A stretch of DNA of 64,000 nt, from positions 992,001 to 1,056,000 of the forward strand of contig BRON01000016.1 of NCBI GenBank assembly GCA_024345305.1. Reading direction: 5' to 3'. The notes beneath the pieces were generated by a model that had not been told where the DNA came from, searched no databases, and worked only from the letters and a program-made list of their open reading frames with translations. The position numbers and the translations under genes are program-made. Below are positions 1 to 10,940 of the stretch, piece after piece. The DNA is from Mrakia gelida. Its lineage: Eukaryota > Basidiomycota > Tremellomycetes > Cystofilobasidiales > Mrakiaceae. Within the stretch, counting starts at the first letter, position 1. Each line of letters opens with the position of its first letter.

Positions 1-2154
1 GAAGGGGAGGAGGGTTTGTTGTAGAGGCTGCTGATGAAACAAAGCGAGCAGGGAAGGTCAGGTTCGTCCGGACAAGGGTTCGACGCGTCCCCAAATCGAG
101 CGAAGCAATCCAGAGGAAACGCTCGTACTCACTCTTCAAACCCACCACCACCATTCAACCCACCTCCAAGATTCGGCTTCACATCCCCACCACTTCCACT
201 CCCACTAGCGACCCTAGCGCCCAACCCCCAATCATGCTGCTTCTTCACCACCTTCTTCACCTCCCCTCCTCCCACTCCCCCAGCTCCATTCGCATCCAAC
301 CCAATCCTCTTCGCCTCAGCAGCCTCCTTCTCCTTCCTCTTCCTCTCCCTCTCCTTCTCCTGGAAGATCTCCGCTCGTTCCCTGCTCGTCATCTCGCCTC
401 CTCCGTTGTTCGAGGTCGCGTTGACGTTCGGACGAGGAGCAGGTCGTTTGGACACTGGTGGAGGGGAGACGGATTCGGAGAGGGGACGCTTGCGGGGTTG
501 GAGGGGTTCGGTGGGTTTGGGTCGGGCTGTGTGGAAGGGGAAGGAACGAAGAGGGAGGAGGAGAGGTGAGCTTGGATGGGCGGGAGAGTCGACGCGACGA
601 GTGAGAGTCGTTCGAGAAGAAAAGACAAACGTACCTTGAGTGGACGAAACGTTGGCCTTCTTCTTCTTAGGACGTTCATCCTCCGAGTCGTCATCTACCA
701 CCAACCGACCGACCGCAAAAAAACAAATGCGTCAGCTCTCTCGTCTCTCGTCCTGTCCACAAATCAACACGACTCGAATCTCGACTCACCAGAACTGATC
801 GGCTTCTTCTTCTTCGGCGCAACCTCACTAGCTCTCCCCTTCCCCTTGTCTGCACCGGTCGCTTTCTTCTTAGGGGGAGGGGAGACGGTTCTGGGACGAG
901 GTTTGGGAGCAGGTTTGGATTTGGCGAGAGGAGCGTCGGATTCGTCTGAGGAGGAGGCTGCTGAGGAGGAGGAGTCGGATCCGGGGACGGGGGCGGGGAT
1001 GTTCTGTTCGTGACGCGGGGGAGGAGAAGACTACGTCTAAGTACATTGAGGCAGGAGGAGGAAGACGAAGTTGAAGAAGCAGCGAAACGCGAAAGAGAAA
1101 GAGAGCGAGAAGAATCGAAACGGACCTTGGGCTTCTTGCCAGCGTGCTTAGCCTGAGCGGTCTTGATCCTGTTCTCCCTCGTAGCACAAGCGATGGCCAT
1201 CCATTCGGCTGCGACGACAAACGCGAAGAAAAGATCGAAGAGGTCAGCTTCCGAATCGCCTCCTTCTTTGTACCTGAACGTTGAACCTCAAACGAACGAG
1301 CTCATCAGCTGAACTCACCCAGCTGAGCAGAAGGCGTGACGTAGTGATCCTTGATCCCTTGCTTCTTCTTGGGTTGGAAAGAGAGACCGAGGGAGGACCA
1401 GAACTTGTTGGGCCTGAGGGTAAACGCGCGGACGAGGGAGAGGGTGGTGCGTGAGCTCGAGCGGAGAAGGATGGGTTCGACAGACAGGGCAATGGAGATG
1501 GGGTCGGTTCGCGTACATTTCCTTGGAGACGAAAGAAGCGAGAGGTTCTTTGCTGTTCGAGATACGAAAGCGAGGTCAGCTCGAAAGGAGGGAGGATGAC
1601 GAAGAGAGGAGGGTGGAGGAGGAAGGGAGGAACGGACGTGTTGGCATTTCGTTTCCATCCGGACCACTGATTCGAGGAGAAACAAGCGAGGAAGGAGGTT
1701 AGCATGAGCGCATACATGCATATATGCGGGCGAGACGCTGGAATTGACCTTGACGGTGTAGTACTGTGGATGGCACGAAGGAAAGTCCGACGAGCGAAGA
1801 GAGGGAAGGAAGGAAAACGGTGAGCTCTCCTTCCGCCATCGACCGAGCTCTCGATCCACGCAACGAGAAGGTTTTCGCGATAGAAGACAGAGTTTATGCG
1901 TACCCATCGCTTCCCATCTGATCCGTCTTGGAAGATGGCGTCCTCGATCCAATCTGGATGCGTTGGGAGGAAGAGAGGGAAGGGAAGGCGCGAAGATGTT
2001 GAGCTCCTTCGTTCCTTCTCTCTTCTTTCTCTGCCAGAAGGGGAGGAGGTGGGGACTCACCGACATAGTACTCTGCGTTCTCATCTTCTGGTTGCCCTAA
2101 GCTGAGTTCATCGTCGCCCACAGGCCAGTCATCGGGGTTGTTCATAGCAGCCAT
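1..2154 (-). CDS. Chromodomain-like, lysine-rich nuclear protein (3' end cut by window edge)
   Basis: Exons in transcript order: 2154-2061, 1953-1904, 1763-1749, 1666-1638, 1552-1517, 1413-1319, 1208-1126, 1003-790, 694-635, 526-133, 30-1 (continues off the left edge). The acidic N terminus (about 30 residues) runs into a chromodomain-like fold at residues 28-65: EYYVDWIEDAI, then YYTVKWSGW, the usual core of a chromodomain strand with its aromatic residues. The usual WEP is replaced by TKEP. After it come a WMAIACATREN helix and long Lys/Ser/Pro stretches with several KKKK nuclear-localisation-like blocks, then a charged helix rich in Glu/Arg. Chromodomains read methylated histone tails; which mark this one reads cannot be told. 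The 15-nt and 29-nt exons split the chromodomain, so automated calls may miss it. The downstream in-frame TGA at 132-130 is avoided by a GTGAGT donor with CTGAC branch and CATCAG acceptor, which is why I extend the gene to base 1. Divergent from SRP14. Confidence 0.68.
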
Positions 2155-2645
2155 CTTCTTCAAGGAGTCGAGCGGAGGAGGAGGAGAGGGAGGGAGGGTG
2201 GTGTGGATGTGGGTTTGCTGGGAGGGTGAAGGGGAGAGTCGCGTCGATTTACGAGTGATGAGGTTTTTGATGATCCTCTTGAAGGGAAGAAGGGTCTTGA
2301 GGCTCGAAGGAAGTAACCCAAGAAGGGAAGGGAGGTCGAAGTTGAGGGGAGCGAGTCGGAGTCGCGAACGAGAGAAGAGAAGGCGAGCTTGCGACGCGGT
2401 TCTTTTGCCTCCGAGGAGCTGGTACGACGGAAAAGGAGATTTTCCCTTTTCTCAGTGTCGAGCAGGCGTCGAGTTCTAGAGACCAAGGTTGCCGAAAAAT
2501 AAATACCGATAAAAACGAGCTCGCTCAAGCTGACCTCGCTGGCCCTCCTTCTCCTTCGCTCTCAACGACCAGCTTCCCCTTCCTCCCTCTCTCTACTCCC
2601 CAACCTTATTCCTCCTCTCTCTGGCTCGCCTCTCCGACTTTCAGC
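2155..2645. promoter_or_regulatory. Divergent promoter region, chromodomain gene / SRP14
   Basis: A 491-bp gap between two start codons facing away from each other. It is purine-rich on the left and strongly C/T-rich just before the SRP14 start (2530-2640). I see no open frame with coding character and no clear TATA box. Inferred to hold both promoters. Confidence 0.5.
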
Positions 2646-3923
2646 ATGTCTTCCTCAGTAGTCTCCAACGAAGACGTGCGTCTCCCTTCCCTCACCCCTT
2701 GCTTCGTCTCTTTGCATCTCCAGGCTCACCTCCCTTCCTCCCCCCTCCCTTCCTCCAGTTCCTCATCCGCCTCCAATCCCTCCTCGACGCCCACAAGACT
2801 CTCGGTTCAGTGTGGATCACTCAGAAAAGGCGTGCGTACCCACTCCTCATCTCTTTTCATCTTATCTCTCCGAGAAAGGAAGGACGAGCAAAGAGAACGA
2901 AACCGGTTTGAGCTCACTTCGGTCGTGTGCTGTACTTCGTTACTCGCAGTGACGTTCGTCCCCACCCCCGCTGAGGAGGAGGAAGCTCAACATAACGACG
3001 ATGGAGCGGATGCGGATGTGGATATGGGAGAGGGTTCGTCGAGTTCGGAGAAGGAGTGGCCTTGCGTGGTGAAAGCTAGTGATGGGGAGATCAAGTTCTC
3101 AACTCAGGTGAGCTCGACTCGTTTCCTTTCCTTCCTTCGTCCCATCCTACCTCTCTTGGACACCCTGCCTCGTCTTTCGCCGACTCGTATATATGCGTCC
3201 TAACCCCATGCTGACCCTTCGCACTTCCGCTCGACTTCAACCCTCGTCCTCTCGCCTCACCCTCACTCCCTCGCCTCGCCAGATCGCTCCCTCCTCCCTC
3301 CCCACCTTCACCCTCGCCTACGGAACCCTCCTCAAAGCCTCCCTCGCTCCCCATCTCCGCAAGAGGGACAAGAAGAAGGAGAAGGCTCGTGCGGAGGATC
3401 TCGTGAAGGAGAAGAAGAAGCTTGAGGCGATTCTGGCGGCTGGAGTAGGGGAGGATGGGAAGAGAGGGAAGGGAAGGAGTCGTGAGTTTCAGCCCTTTCC
3501 TTCGCCTTTTGTGTTCTTTGGTTTGGGTTCAGTCGAGTGGAGAAGGGGTCTGGGGGAGCGTTGGAGGAGAGAAGGGAGGGCTGCCGGCTGGGCGGTTCTA
3601 AAGACTCTCGTCCTCGTAGCTCTGGAGGTCGTCTGGTCTCGAAGGAAGGAAACGAAACGTCAAGCTCACCTCTCCCCTCCCCTCCCTCCTCCCTCCCCTT
3701 CCTCCCCTCTCACCTCTCCCTCCACTCCACCCCTCCCCTGCCTCCTCCCCTCCTACCCCTCCACACTCGTATCCACCCCCAACCATCGTTCCCAGGTCGT
3801 CAAAAACGCATCAAATCCGTGCAGAAAGCCCAGCTCAAACTGGACGCGCTCGTCGCTAAAGAGGACAGGAAGAAGAAGGTCGCGGGAGCTGGAACGGGTG
3901 TGCCTCCACCGACGGAGGCTTGA
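2646..3923 (+). CDS. SRP14: Signal recognition particle subunit SRP14
   Basis: Exons 2646-2675, 2759-2831, 2950-3107, 3283-3481, 3796-3923; 195 residues. SRP14 binds the Alu domain of SRP RNA and, in animals with SRP9, slows elongation during co-translational targeting to the ER. Family signature: an N-terminal helix (EDFLIRLQSLLDAH) followed by the first strand GSVWITQKR, an acidic insertion of about 40 residues, then the second core CVVKASDGEIKFST and the helix FTLAYGTLLKASLAPHLRKRDKKK. Metazoan SRP14 is about 110-136 residues; the extra length is the acidic loop and a Lys-rich C-terminal tail, both common in fungi. The start is the first ATG and gives a short first exon ending in a GTGCGT donor. 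Confidence 0.9.
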
Positions 3924-4213
3924 TTTGGTTCTGTTCGAAAGGGGCCGGGGGAGGGGATTGTATGAACATGATCTAGTATCAACTTCTCGGTTCGGGGTTG
4001 GGGGAGAAGGGAATCGAGAGCTGGCTGGGGCGAGATCAACTTCGACCTCTCGTCGGTTTCGTTTCGAGTGATTGAAAGAAGGAGTCCAGGATCGCTCAAT
4101 TTTGATGCGAACCTGGGAGTGTGAGTGTGAGAGGAAAGTGAGGGACGAAGGCAGACATCTAATCTGAGCCAACGAACTCGTCGCGTCGTCGCTCGCTCGT
4201 CCATCGACGCGTT

Positions 4214-5574
4214 TCACCAAACCGGCTCCCAGCAGGTCTTCCTGTGCGTCTTCCAGTGTCGTCGTTGATGATCTGATGAGAAGATGAAAGGAGTCGAGGG
4301 ATAATCAGGTCGTCGAGCTTGGAGGGGAAGAAGTGGAAGGAGAGGAGAGGAGAAGAGAAGAGAAGGTAGAGGACTAGAGCGTACCTCGACAGCAGTATCG
4401 AACTGACTGGCACTGCGAGAGAACGAGAGGGAGGGAAGGTTGTCAACCGGAAGAAAGAAAGAAGATGCGTGCGAGAGAGGGAGAGAAGAGAGTGAAGCTT
4501 GACTCACTCTACCACAAGCCATCATCTGCTCTCCCTCCTTGAGCTGCTCGCACTCTCCGACCCCTCCCAACTTCCCCTCACACCCCCACCAATGCAGCAT
4601 CTCCAGCGTCTTCTTGTACGGAAACTCCTCTCCTGACAGCAGACCAGCCATCGAGGTGAGGTGCCCTATACGTGCCTCGATATGAGCATGGCCAGCCTCG
4701 CGTTGTGCGAGGACGCGTTCGAGGCATGAGAGGAGGAGGAGGGCGGGGGGAGAGGTCGTCCGTTTGGGTCGAATTCCTAGAGTCGTATGCAGGGTGATGT
4801 AGAAGATGAAGCAGAGGAAGGGAGTGAATCTTGCTTGGAGGGCTTCGCGTTCCGGGGAGGGGGACTGGAAAGGGAAGAGGGGAGGTCGAGAGGAGGAGAG
4901 TCAGGCGAAAGATTCTGATGAAGAAGGACGCATCGAACCTGCAGCGACCAACATACCTTTGAGAGTAGTTGCTCGGGTGTAGGAAAAACAGGTCCATACA
5001 TCCGATATAGCGAATCCAGAAGAACTGGTCCGTCCACCGGATGTCGAACGAAGCGTTCGAAGCTCGCGTTGTCCTCTCCGATGATCTCCCAGAGGAGCAC
5101 TGTCCAGGGACTTTCCAAGACATCCACGGAGGCGAGATGGTGGGATTCGACGAGCTGAGGGAGGCGAAGGTGAGAGAACCTCGCCTCCGGAGAGAAGAAA
5201 ATGGGGTTCAAGGTCGGGCGAAAAAGGGAGGAGAGGAGGCGATCACGGAGGAAAGGTCGAGCTCACCAGAAGAAGCGTTTTCTCTGCTCTGCTGGTCATC
5301 CCTCCGACGCGTTCGACCTGCAGAGGGGAATGCATATCAGCGAACATGCTGTGTCAGAAGAGAAGTGTAGCACTTCTGGAGGGACTGGACGAACGAGGGA
5401 CTTCATCTTCGCGAACTCGTCGACGAAAGGACGAAGGGGAGGAGGGAAGGAGGTTGTTGGCAGGTCCCTAGGCAAGACTGACATCTCCCTGTACCGAAGC
5501 ACCTTCAGCTTTGAAGAGCCATCCTTGAGACCTAGAGTGGTAGCGATCTCGTCCGCGGTAAGTGGCCCTTCCAT
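4214..5574 (-). CDS. MYND-type zinc-finger protein, paralogue A
   Basis: Exons 5574-5395, 5317-5267, 5154-4957, 4864-4508, 4412-4385, 4272-4214; 290 residues. The C terminus is a MYND-like finger: GCEGKLGGVGEC, then GEQMMACGRCQSVRYCCR, then DHQRRHWKTHRKTC. MYND fingers bind zinc and mediate protein-protein contacts. The late ligand that is usually Cys is His (YCxxxH), and the first Cys pair is 9 residues apart instead of CX2C. The body of the protein matches no family I know. The last three exons (ACGR | 28-nt exon | 59-nt exon, ending in a Trp stop) have exactly the same lengths and phases as in paralogues B (5856-7080) and C (22763-24277), so the three are related by duplication. Head-to-head with B across 281 bp. 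The intron 1 donor (GTTCGT, 5394) was chosen for phase, branch site and agreement with C. Confidence 0.75.
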
Positions 5575-5855
5575 GGGAGAGAGAGAGAGGAGGTCGACGT
5601 TGGTGGGTCGAAACGAGATGGTGAGCTCGAGCTCGAGCTCAAGTTGACGAGCTTGTCACGCTCGTTACATGGAGAAATTTGCTATGGAACAAGATCTGAC
5701 TTCGAGATCTTCGTCTAAACGTTGTGATGAAAACTTGGTTCTGTAGACTTTGGCGGGCTGACGGTCGTCAAGAAGCGATCTCTTTCGCTTCGTTCGAGGT
5801 GAGCTCGCGCTCATCTCCTTCCTTCCATCCCTCCCCTTCTTTGTTCGCTACTCGA
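5575..5855. promoter_or_regulatory. Shared promoter of MYND paralogues A and B
   Basis: A 281-bp interval between the diverging start codons. It contains an alternating GAGCTC run at about 5622-5644 and an A/T-richer stretch around 5670-5690. A bidirectional promoter is inferred from position only. Confidence 0.45.
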
Positions 5856-7080
5856 ATGGTGTCTTCTCACGTCGCTAAGATTGGGGATCTACTTGGACTC
5901 TCACCTGGTCTGGATGGTCCTTCGAGAGGTCTTCCTTCTGCAGAGAAGCTGGAAGAGACGAGAGTGGTTTTGGTGGGTCCTTTCTTCTTTCCCTTTCCTC
6001 CCTTCTATACTTCGTAGGCTCAAGTTCCTAAAGAACACCTCCAGGAATTCTGGGTCAGTCCAGATGTATGGACCAGAGTGACAGAAGGATGCTGATCGAT
6101 CGGTCTTCTCCTTCGTCAGCACGAGTTCGCAGCGAACTATCTCCCATCCTTTCAGAAGACTATCCTCGAGGTCCAGCTTGACTCCCTTTCTTCAAAGGAG
6201 ATGGTGAACCTCTCTGAATACCTCACCGTCTTCCACCCAGCCCGTCGCACCTTTGTCGGACGTCGTTTCGTTCGAGAGCACGGCGAGGCGAGTGTCGCTC
6301 TCCACCTCTTCCTCCTGAGGACGGTTTTCAAGTTCTCGGACATCTTTCTGCACGTGAGTTTGGGGGTCGCAGCTTGCGTTGACCAAATTTGGTTGGGATA
6401 TATAGACTGACTCCGCCGTTTGGACATCGTTGCCCCCCTTCGGAGGAGCACGGCGGCTCAAATCTCCTCCCAGTTCTTCTCCGCGCCGTCAACGACAGCG
6501 CACAGGACCTCGTCGCCGCCTATCCTGGCAAGTCAGTTCCCGTACCCTCCCTTAGTCTGACTCAGCAGTCCACCCTTCGTCGTCTCACGCAAGCGTGCAT
6601 GGAATCGGAAGATCATGAGGAAGCGGCCTACGCGTACACGTCGCGAGACGTGCTCAACAATCTTCCCGGAGCTGTCTGCGATCTCTGGAACCTAGATCTC
6701 CAAAGCTACAGGGAAAGTTATCAGATTGCCTTCATCCCGTGGTACTCCTGCCACTGGGCTCGAGACGAGAACTCGAGGGGCCGGCAGGCGACTTGCGTTC
6801 AGCTTCGCGACGGTGAGGAGATGATGGCTTGTGGTCGGGTGAGTTCAAGTTTTTCTTCCTGCTCTGTCTCCTCTTTTCGGCCTTATCTGACACTCTTTTC
6901 GTCTCTACATGTTCAGTGCCTTGCCGTCCGATACTGCTCTCGAGGTGCCTCGTCGCGTTCGACTTGCCGTCTGCTGTCGCTGCTTCCACTGATCCCACTT
7001 GCCCCATTGATTGCTCTCTAGACCACCAACGACTACACTGGAAAGAGCACAAGAAGCTCTGCTTCAAGTCAAGTTGGTGA
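5856..7080 (+). CDS. MYND-type zinc-finger protein, paralogue B
   Basis: Exons 5856-5972, 6018-6053, 6120-6353, 6446-6838, 6917-6944, 7022-7080; 288 residues. It shares with paralogue C the N terminus (LGLSPGLDGPS), a central block with RRFVREHGEAS and LVAAYPG, and the C-terminal finger: C-x14-C, GEEMMACGRCLAVRYCSRDHQRLHW, then HKKLCFKSSW and stop. Conserved fragments across A, B and C set the splice sites; for example exon 2 is bounded by the same GTCAGT donor used in C. No other domain was recognised. A run of further intron-like signals lies downstream of the stop (7156-7534). Confidence 0.75.
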
Positions 7081-7855
7081 CGTGACGTCGTCTTCGGATT
7101 TCGGGAAGGACGAGGGCTGGTCGGATTTGGGACGTCGAGGTTGATGGAGTTTGATGTGAGCATTTTCCCCCCTTGTTCTCTTCTCCCGCATCGACGATCT
7201 CTCGACGCTCGCTGACGTCTTCCTATTTCTCTTCTTTGATCAGACGTTGGAAGCCAACTTTGATTTGGGACGCTGTAGGGGATCTCGCTTTCGAGGCTCG
7301 ACGCGTCGACTTCGACTCGAGGTCAGTTTTCCCCCTCCGATCGCCGTCGAGTCTCGGAAATGAGAGCTCAACTAACCTTCTCCCCTTCCTGCTCCATTCT
7401 CGATATCTACCACGTCATTCGAATACCAGGTACATCTCGTTTTCGTCTTCTCGTTTCCCCGTCGCGTCTCGAATCTCCCTCGCTGACGCTCTTCTCTCTT
7501 TTTCGCTTCACTCAGGTCGTCGCTCGCGCTCGTCTTGGCAAACGGTCGAGAGTATATGACATGACCTTTCAACAAGTTGTCCTTCCTTTTCGTCTTTCGA
7601 GTCGCGCTCCTCGCGAACTCTTGTCGACGCACGCCTCGACGTTTCCCTCGACGCGTTCGAAATTTTGCTCGCTGATCCTGCAGGGCTGCTCACTCTTTTT
7701 AGCTTAACCACCACCTGCGAGTAAACTCATACTCGAAGGGCAGCGTTTTGGCCAGGTCCCCTCGTTTTCCAAGAGAGGGGCTCTCAGGAACCAAACTGAC
7801 CTGAGCTTTCACACCTCTTTCGACTCCAACCCTCACCTCCTCAAGAAACCCAAGG
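7081..7855 (+). other. 3' region of MYND paralogue B with intron-like signals
   Basis: This 775-bp stretch has no credible new open frame. It carries GTGAGC (7156) ... GCTGAC ... TTGATCAG (7243), a 78-nt exon-like piece ending at GTCAGT (7322), then ACCAG (7429) and CTCAG (7515) acceptor-like sites. A similar arrangement follows paralogue C. It may be a spliced 3' UTR. The right end also serves as the promoter of the next gene. Confidence 0.35.
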
Positions 7856-10800
7856 ATGCCAGCTCTCACGTTCGACAACCTCCTTCTCGTCTCGTTCGTC
7901 TTCCCTCTTGCAGCTGCTGCCATCCCTCTCTGCGCTACAGCTAAGACTCTCGACGACTGGGTGAGTCTCAAACCAAACCGAGGCGAGCGTCGAGCTCATC
8001 TTTCCCTCCCTCCCGCTTCCTTCCCTTCCTCCTTCCCAAACTGACCTCGTTCTCCCTTCTTTCTTCCACGTACTCCCTATTATCAGTTCCTCCATCGAGA
8101 ACCCAAAGAAGCTGGATCTGACGAAGTTGAAGACCATGGAAGGAGGACGTCTGAAGTTCGTTCCTGACTTTGGTCTTTCCCTCCCTCCCTTCCCTCCACC
8201 TTTGCTCCCATCTCCCTCCCTCTTCTTGCTTCTCTCTGACTCCCCTTCCTCTCTCCTCTCTCCCTTTCATTCTTCGCAGCTCTCTTCTACGCACTCTCTT
8301 ACGTCTGTCCCTGAGGAAGACGAGGATCAAGATGAAACTCTGATCGAACAGACTTCCAGTACTCCCTCGCCTCCCACCGCTTCCTCGTTCGCCGTCGCCT
8401 TGAAACTCTTCGACGACGAAGGGCAAGAGGCTTACCTCCGACGAGACGACGACGACGAGGTGGGGAGACAGCAGGGGATGGGACGAGGTGGAGAGGATGA
8501 TAGCGAGGACGGAAGGTTTGACTCGGTGAGCTTTCTCCTCTGTTTCGTTCCTCTCGCCACTCGACAGGGAGGCGAAGAGGTCGGAAGATCGTGCGACGGA
8601 TGGGCTGACCTCGAGGGGATTTTTGCATGTGCTCGCTGCTTAGTTCACTTCCGAGTTCTCCAAGGTGAGTCTCTGAAGAGACGAGGTCGAAGGATATGGC
8701 AGGGAGGGAGGAACGATCCTGACTTCCCATCTCCTCCCGTCCCGTTTCCAGAATTACTCCACCGCGACGTCGCCTGCTTCCACGCTTCCCTCCCACTTCA
8801 ACCGAGCTCAGCAAAATCACCCTTCCGTCCAGAGCCTCTTCGAAACCTACGGAGCAAGATCGGACTCTCCTGTCCCTCCCCATCTCCTGGAGGAGGACGT
8901 CGACGACGCGCAACCTCGATCAGGGTCGACGGTGAGCTCGCTCTTCCTCTTCCTCCCTTCCGTCTCGTAGCTGACCTTTCCCTTTTTATCTTTTCGTCTT
9001 CTCAAGACTCCATCTGCCTCTCACTTCAGAGAAGCCTCGACCGGTTCCTCAACTGCCTCCTACACTACTACGCGAAGCGGCGGTAGAGGTCAGTCGTCTC
9101 GCTCTCCTGCCTCGTCGTCCTACGTTCTCTTTCCCTCCTCGAGTCGACACACGACCTACACTCCTTTCCAATCCCTCTCCCTCCATCGACCGACCTCCTC
9201 CCAACCTCGACCCGATCTATCGACCGTCTTTGATCCTCCGTCGGACGACGACGACGACGATGTTGGGGACGACGCCGACTCGATAGATCGCTCGACGGAG
9301 GGTGAGCTCGAGCTGAACACACGGCTCATTAAGATAGAGACTCGGAGGACTGACTGCATGTTGCTTCTGTGTTGGTAGTCTCGACGTCGGAATCGGAGAA
9401 CGATCAACCTCAGATCGTGATGATCAACAACGATCCGAGCTCGCTTGATCGCAAGTCGCATCTCTCGCCCTTTTCCCTCGCCTGCTCCCACTCTGACTGT
9501 GACCCCTTCCTTCTCTCCAACAGACCCACCCACTCCCTATCCCTTCTCTCCCGGCCACGACGCTCCCTCTCACTCCATCGCCTCGAGCAATAGCGGAACT
9601 GGATCTTCGGCCTTCACCTTTCGATCTGCGCTCGACTTCCATCACTCCGGCCAGCTTCAGCAAGCGGAAGAGGAGGAGGTTGGTTTGATCACACCTAGAG
9701 CTTGTGAGTCATGAGTATCGAATCTTCGAATCGAGACGAAGCGACGAGGCGGCGGAGGGAGGAGTCGACTCGATCGACGCGACGAGAACTGACCTTCCTC
9801 GATCTCGTCTCGCCTCCCGTCTCGCCCCAGCTCCCGAGGTCGCACTTGGACCCGTCTTGCATCCCGATGTTGGAGAGAAGGACGTGGGGTTCGATGAGAG
9901 GGTAGGAGTCATCGGAGGGAAACGAGGAAAGGAAAAGGAGGAGCACTCGACTGGCCAAGAGGTTCGTCGCGTCGTCCTGTCTTCTCTCGTCGTTTCCTCT
10001 TTGAAGCTTTACTGACTTGATCCCTTCTCATTTCCTGCCATTCCAGCTCTTCCCCTCCCCACCTCCCTCGCACGAATCCTCTCCCTCCATCGAGTTCTCC
10101 TTCGACTCTCCCTCCCACGCCCCCGCCCCCGCCCACGCCCACGCCTCTCGAGACGCCTCGTCCGTCTCCCAAGCCTCAACCACCGCCGTCGATTCCTCGA
10201 CCGACATCGAGCAAGCCGAGCGAGAGAAGTTCGCTGACTTTCGAGCGGATGGTGGAGGAGAGGGGGAGGATGGGTTGGGGTTGGAGTTGAGGAAGGGGAG
10301 GAAGAACTTGAAGAGGTTCGAGCACGACGAGCAGGATGAGGGAGGGAGAGGACGACTTGGAGGAATGATGGGGAGTCGAAGCTTGAGGGATTGGTTGAAG
10401 ACTGATGTGAGCACGAAACCCTCTTCGCTCTATGCGTCCTCGAGGGGAAGCCGGAGGACGGGTGAGAATGGAAACGAGAACGAACGAAGAAGCTCGAATC
10501 GAAACTCACCTACCTCGACACGTGTTCCCGTCTCACAGCGACCCATCTCAACCATCTCCACCTCCTCCACCCACGCCCACCTCGGATCCCCTCAGTTCCC
10601 CTACTTCCTCCCCTCCTCCCACTCCAAACCCAACCTCACTCCCTCCTCGGGATCCGACGCAGGCTCAGCCGTCTCAACCCTTCGACTCGCTTCCCCTCCC
10701 GACTTCCACCACCCTTCCTCCGACACCGCCGAATGGGAAACCTCCCGTGATGACGAGCACGACCGAGCTCGAAACAACACCGCCAGTACTAGCACCAGCA

Positions 10801-10940
10801 GCGACGTCTCCGTCTCACCCACCCTCGAAACGGCTTCTTCCTCTTCAGCCTCGCCAACCACCTCGTTCCTCATCGGAGGAGCGGAGGAACGGGAGGCGGA
10901 GAGGAAGAAGGCTAAGAAGGCTAAGCAGAGGGCTAAGTAG
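7856..10940 (+). CDS. Serine/acid-rich orphan with N-terminal hydrophobic segment
   Basis: Exons 7856-7960, 8087-8155, 8280-8525, 8644-8664, 8752-8931, 9007-9301, 9379-9450, 9524-9703, 9831-9961, 10047-10406, 10539-10940; 686 residues. Not recognised. Residues 8-29 (NLLLVSFVFPLAAAAIPLCA) form a hydrophobic segment that could be a signal peptide or membrane anchor; the rest is low-complexity Ser/Pro/Asp-rich, with a poly-Asp run, and the C terminus is a Lys/Arg/Ala helix. All phases agree only if intron 7 uses a GC-AG pair (GCAAGT at 9451), because the other reading frames of exon 8 close or fail to join exon 9. Exon 4 is just 21 nt. It could be a secreted or anchored fungal cell-surface protein, or an intracellular scaffold if the hydrophobic stretch is not a signal. 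Confidence 0.6.

Noticed and set aside
34..704. Long open frames on the + strand opposite the first gene
   Set aside because: They run antisense to spliced - strand exons with consistent phases and have Arg/Ser/Pro shadow composition.
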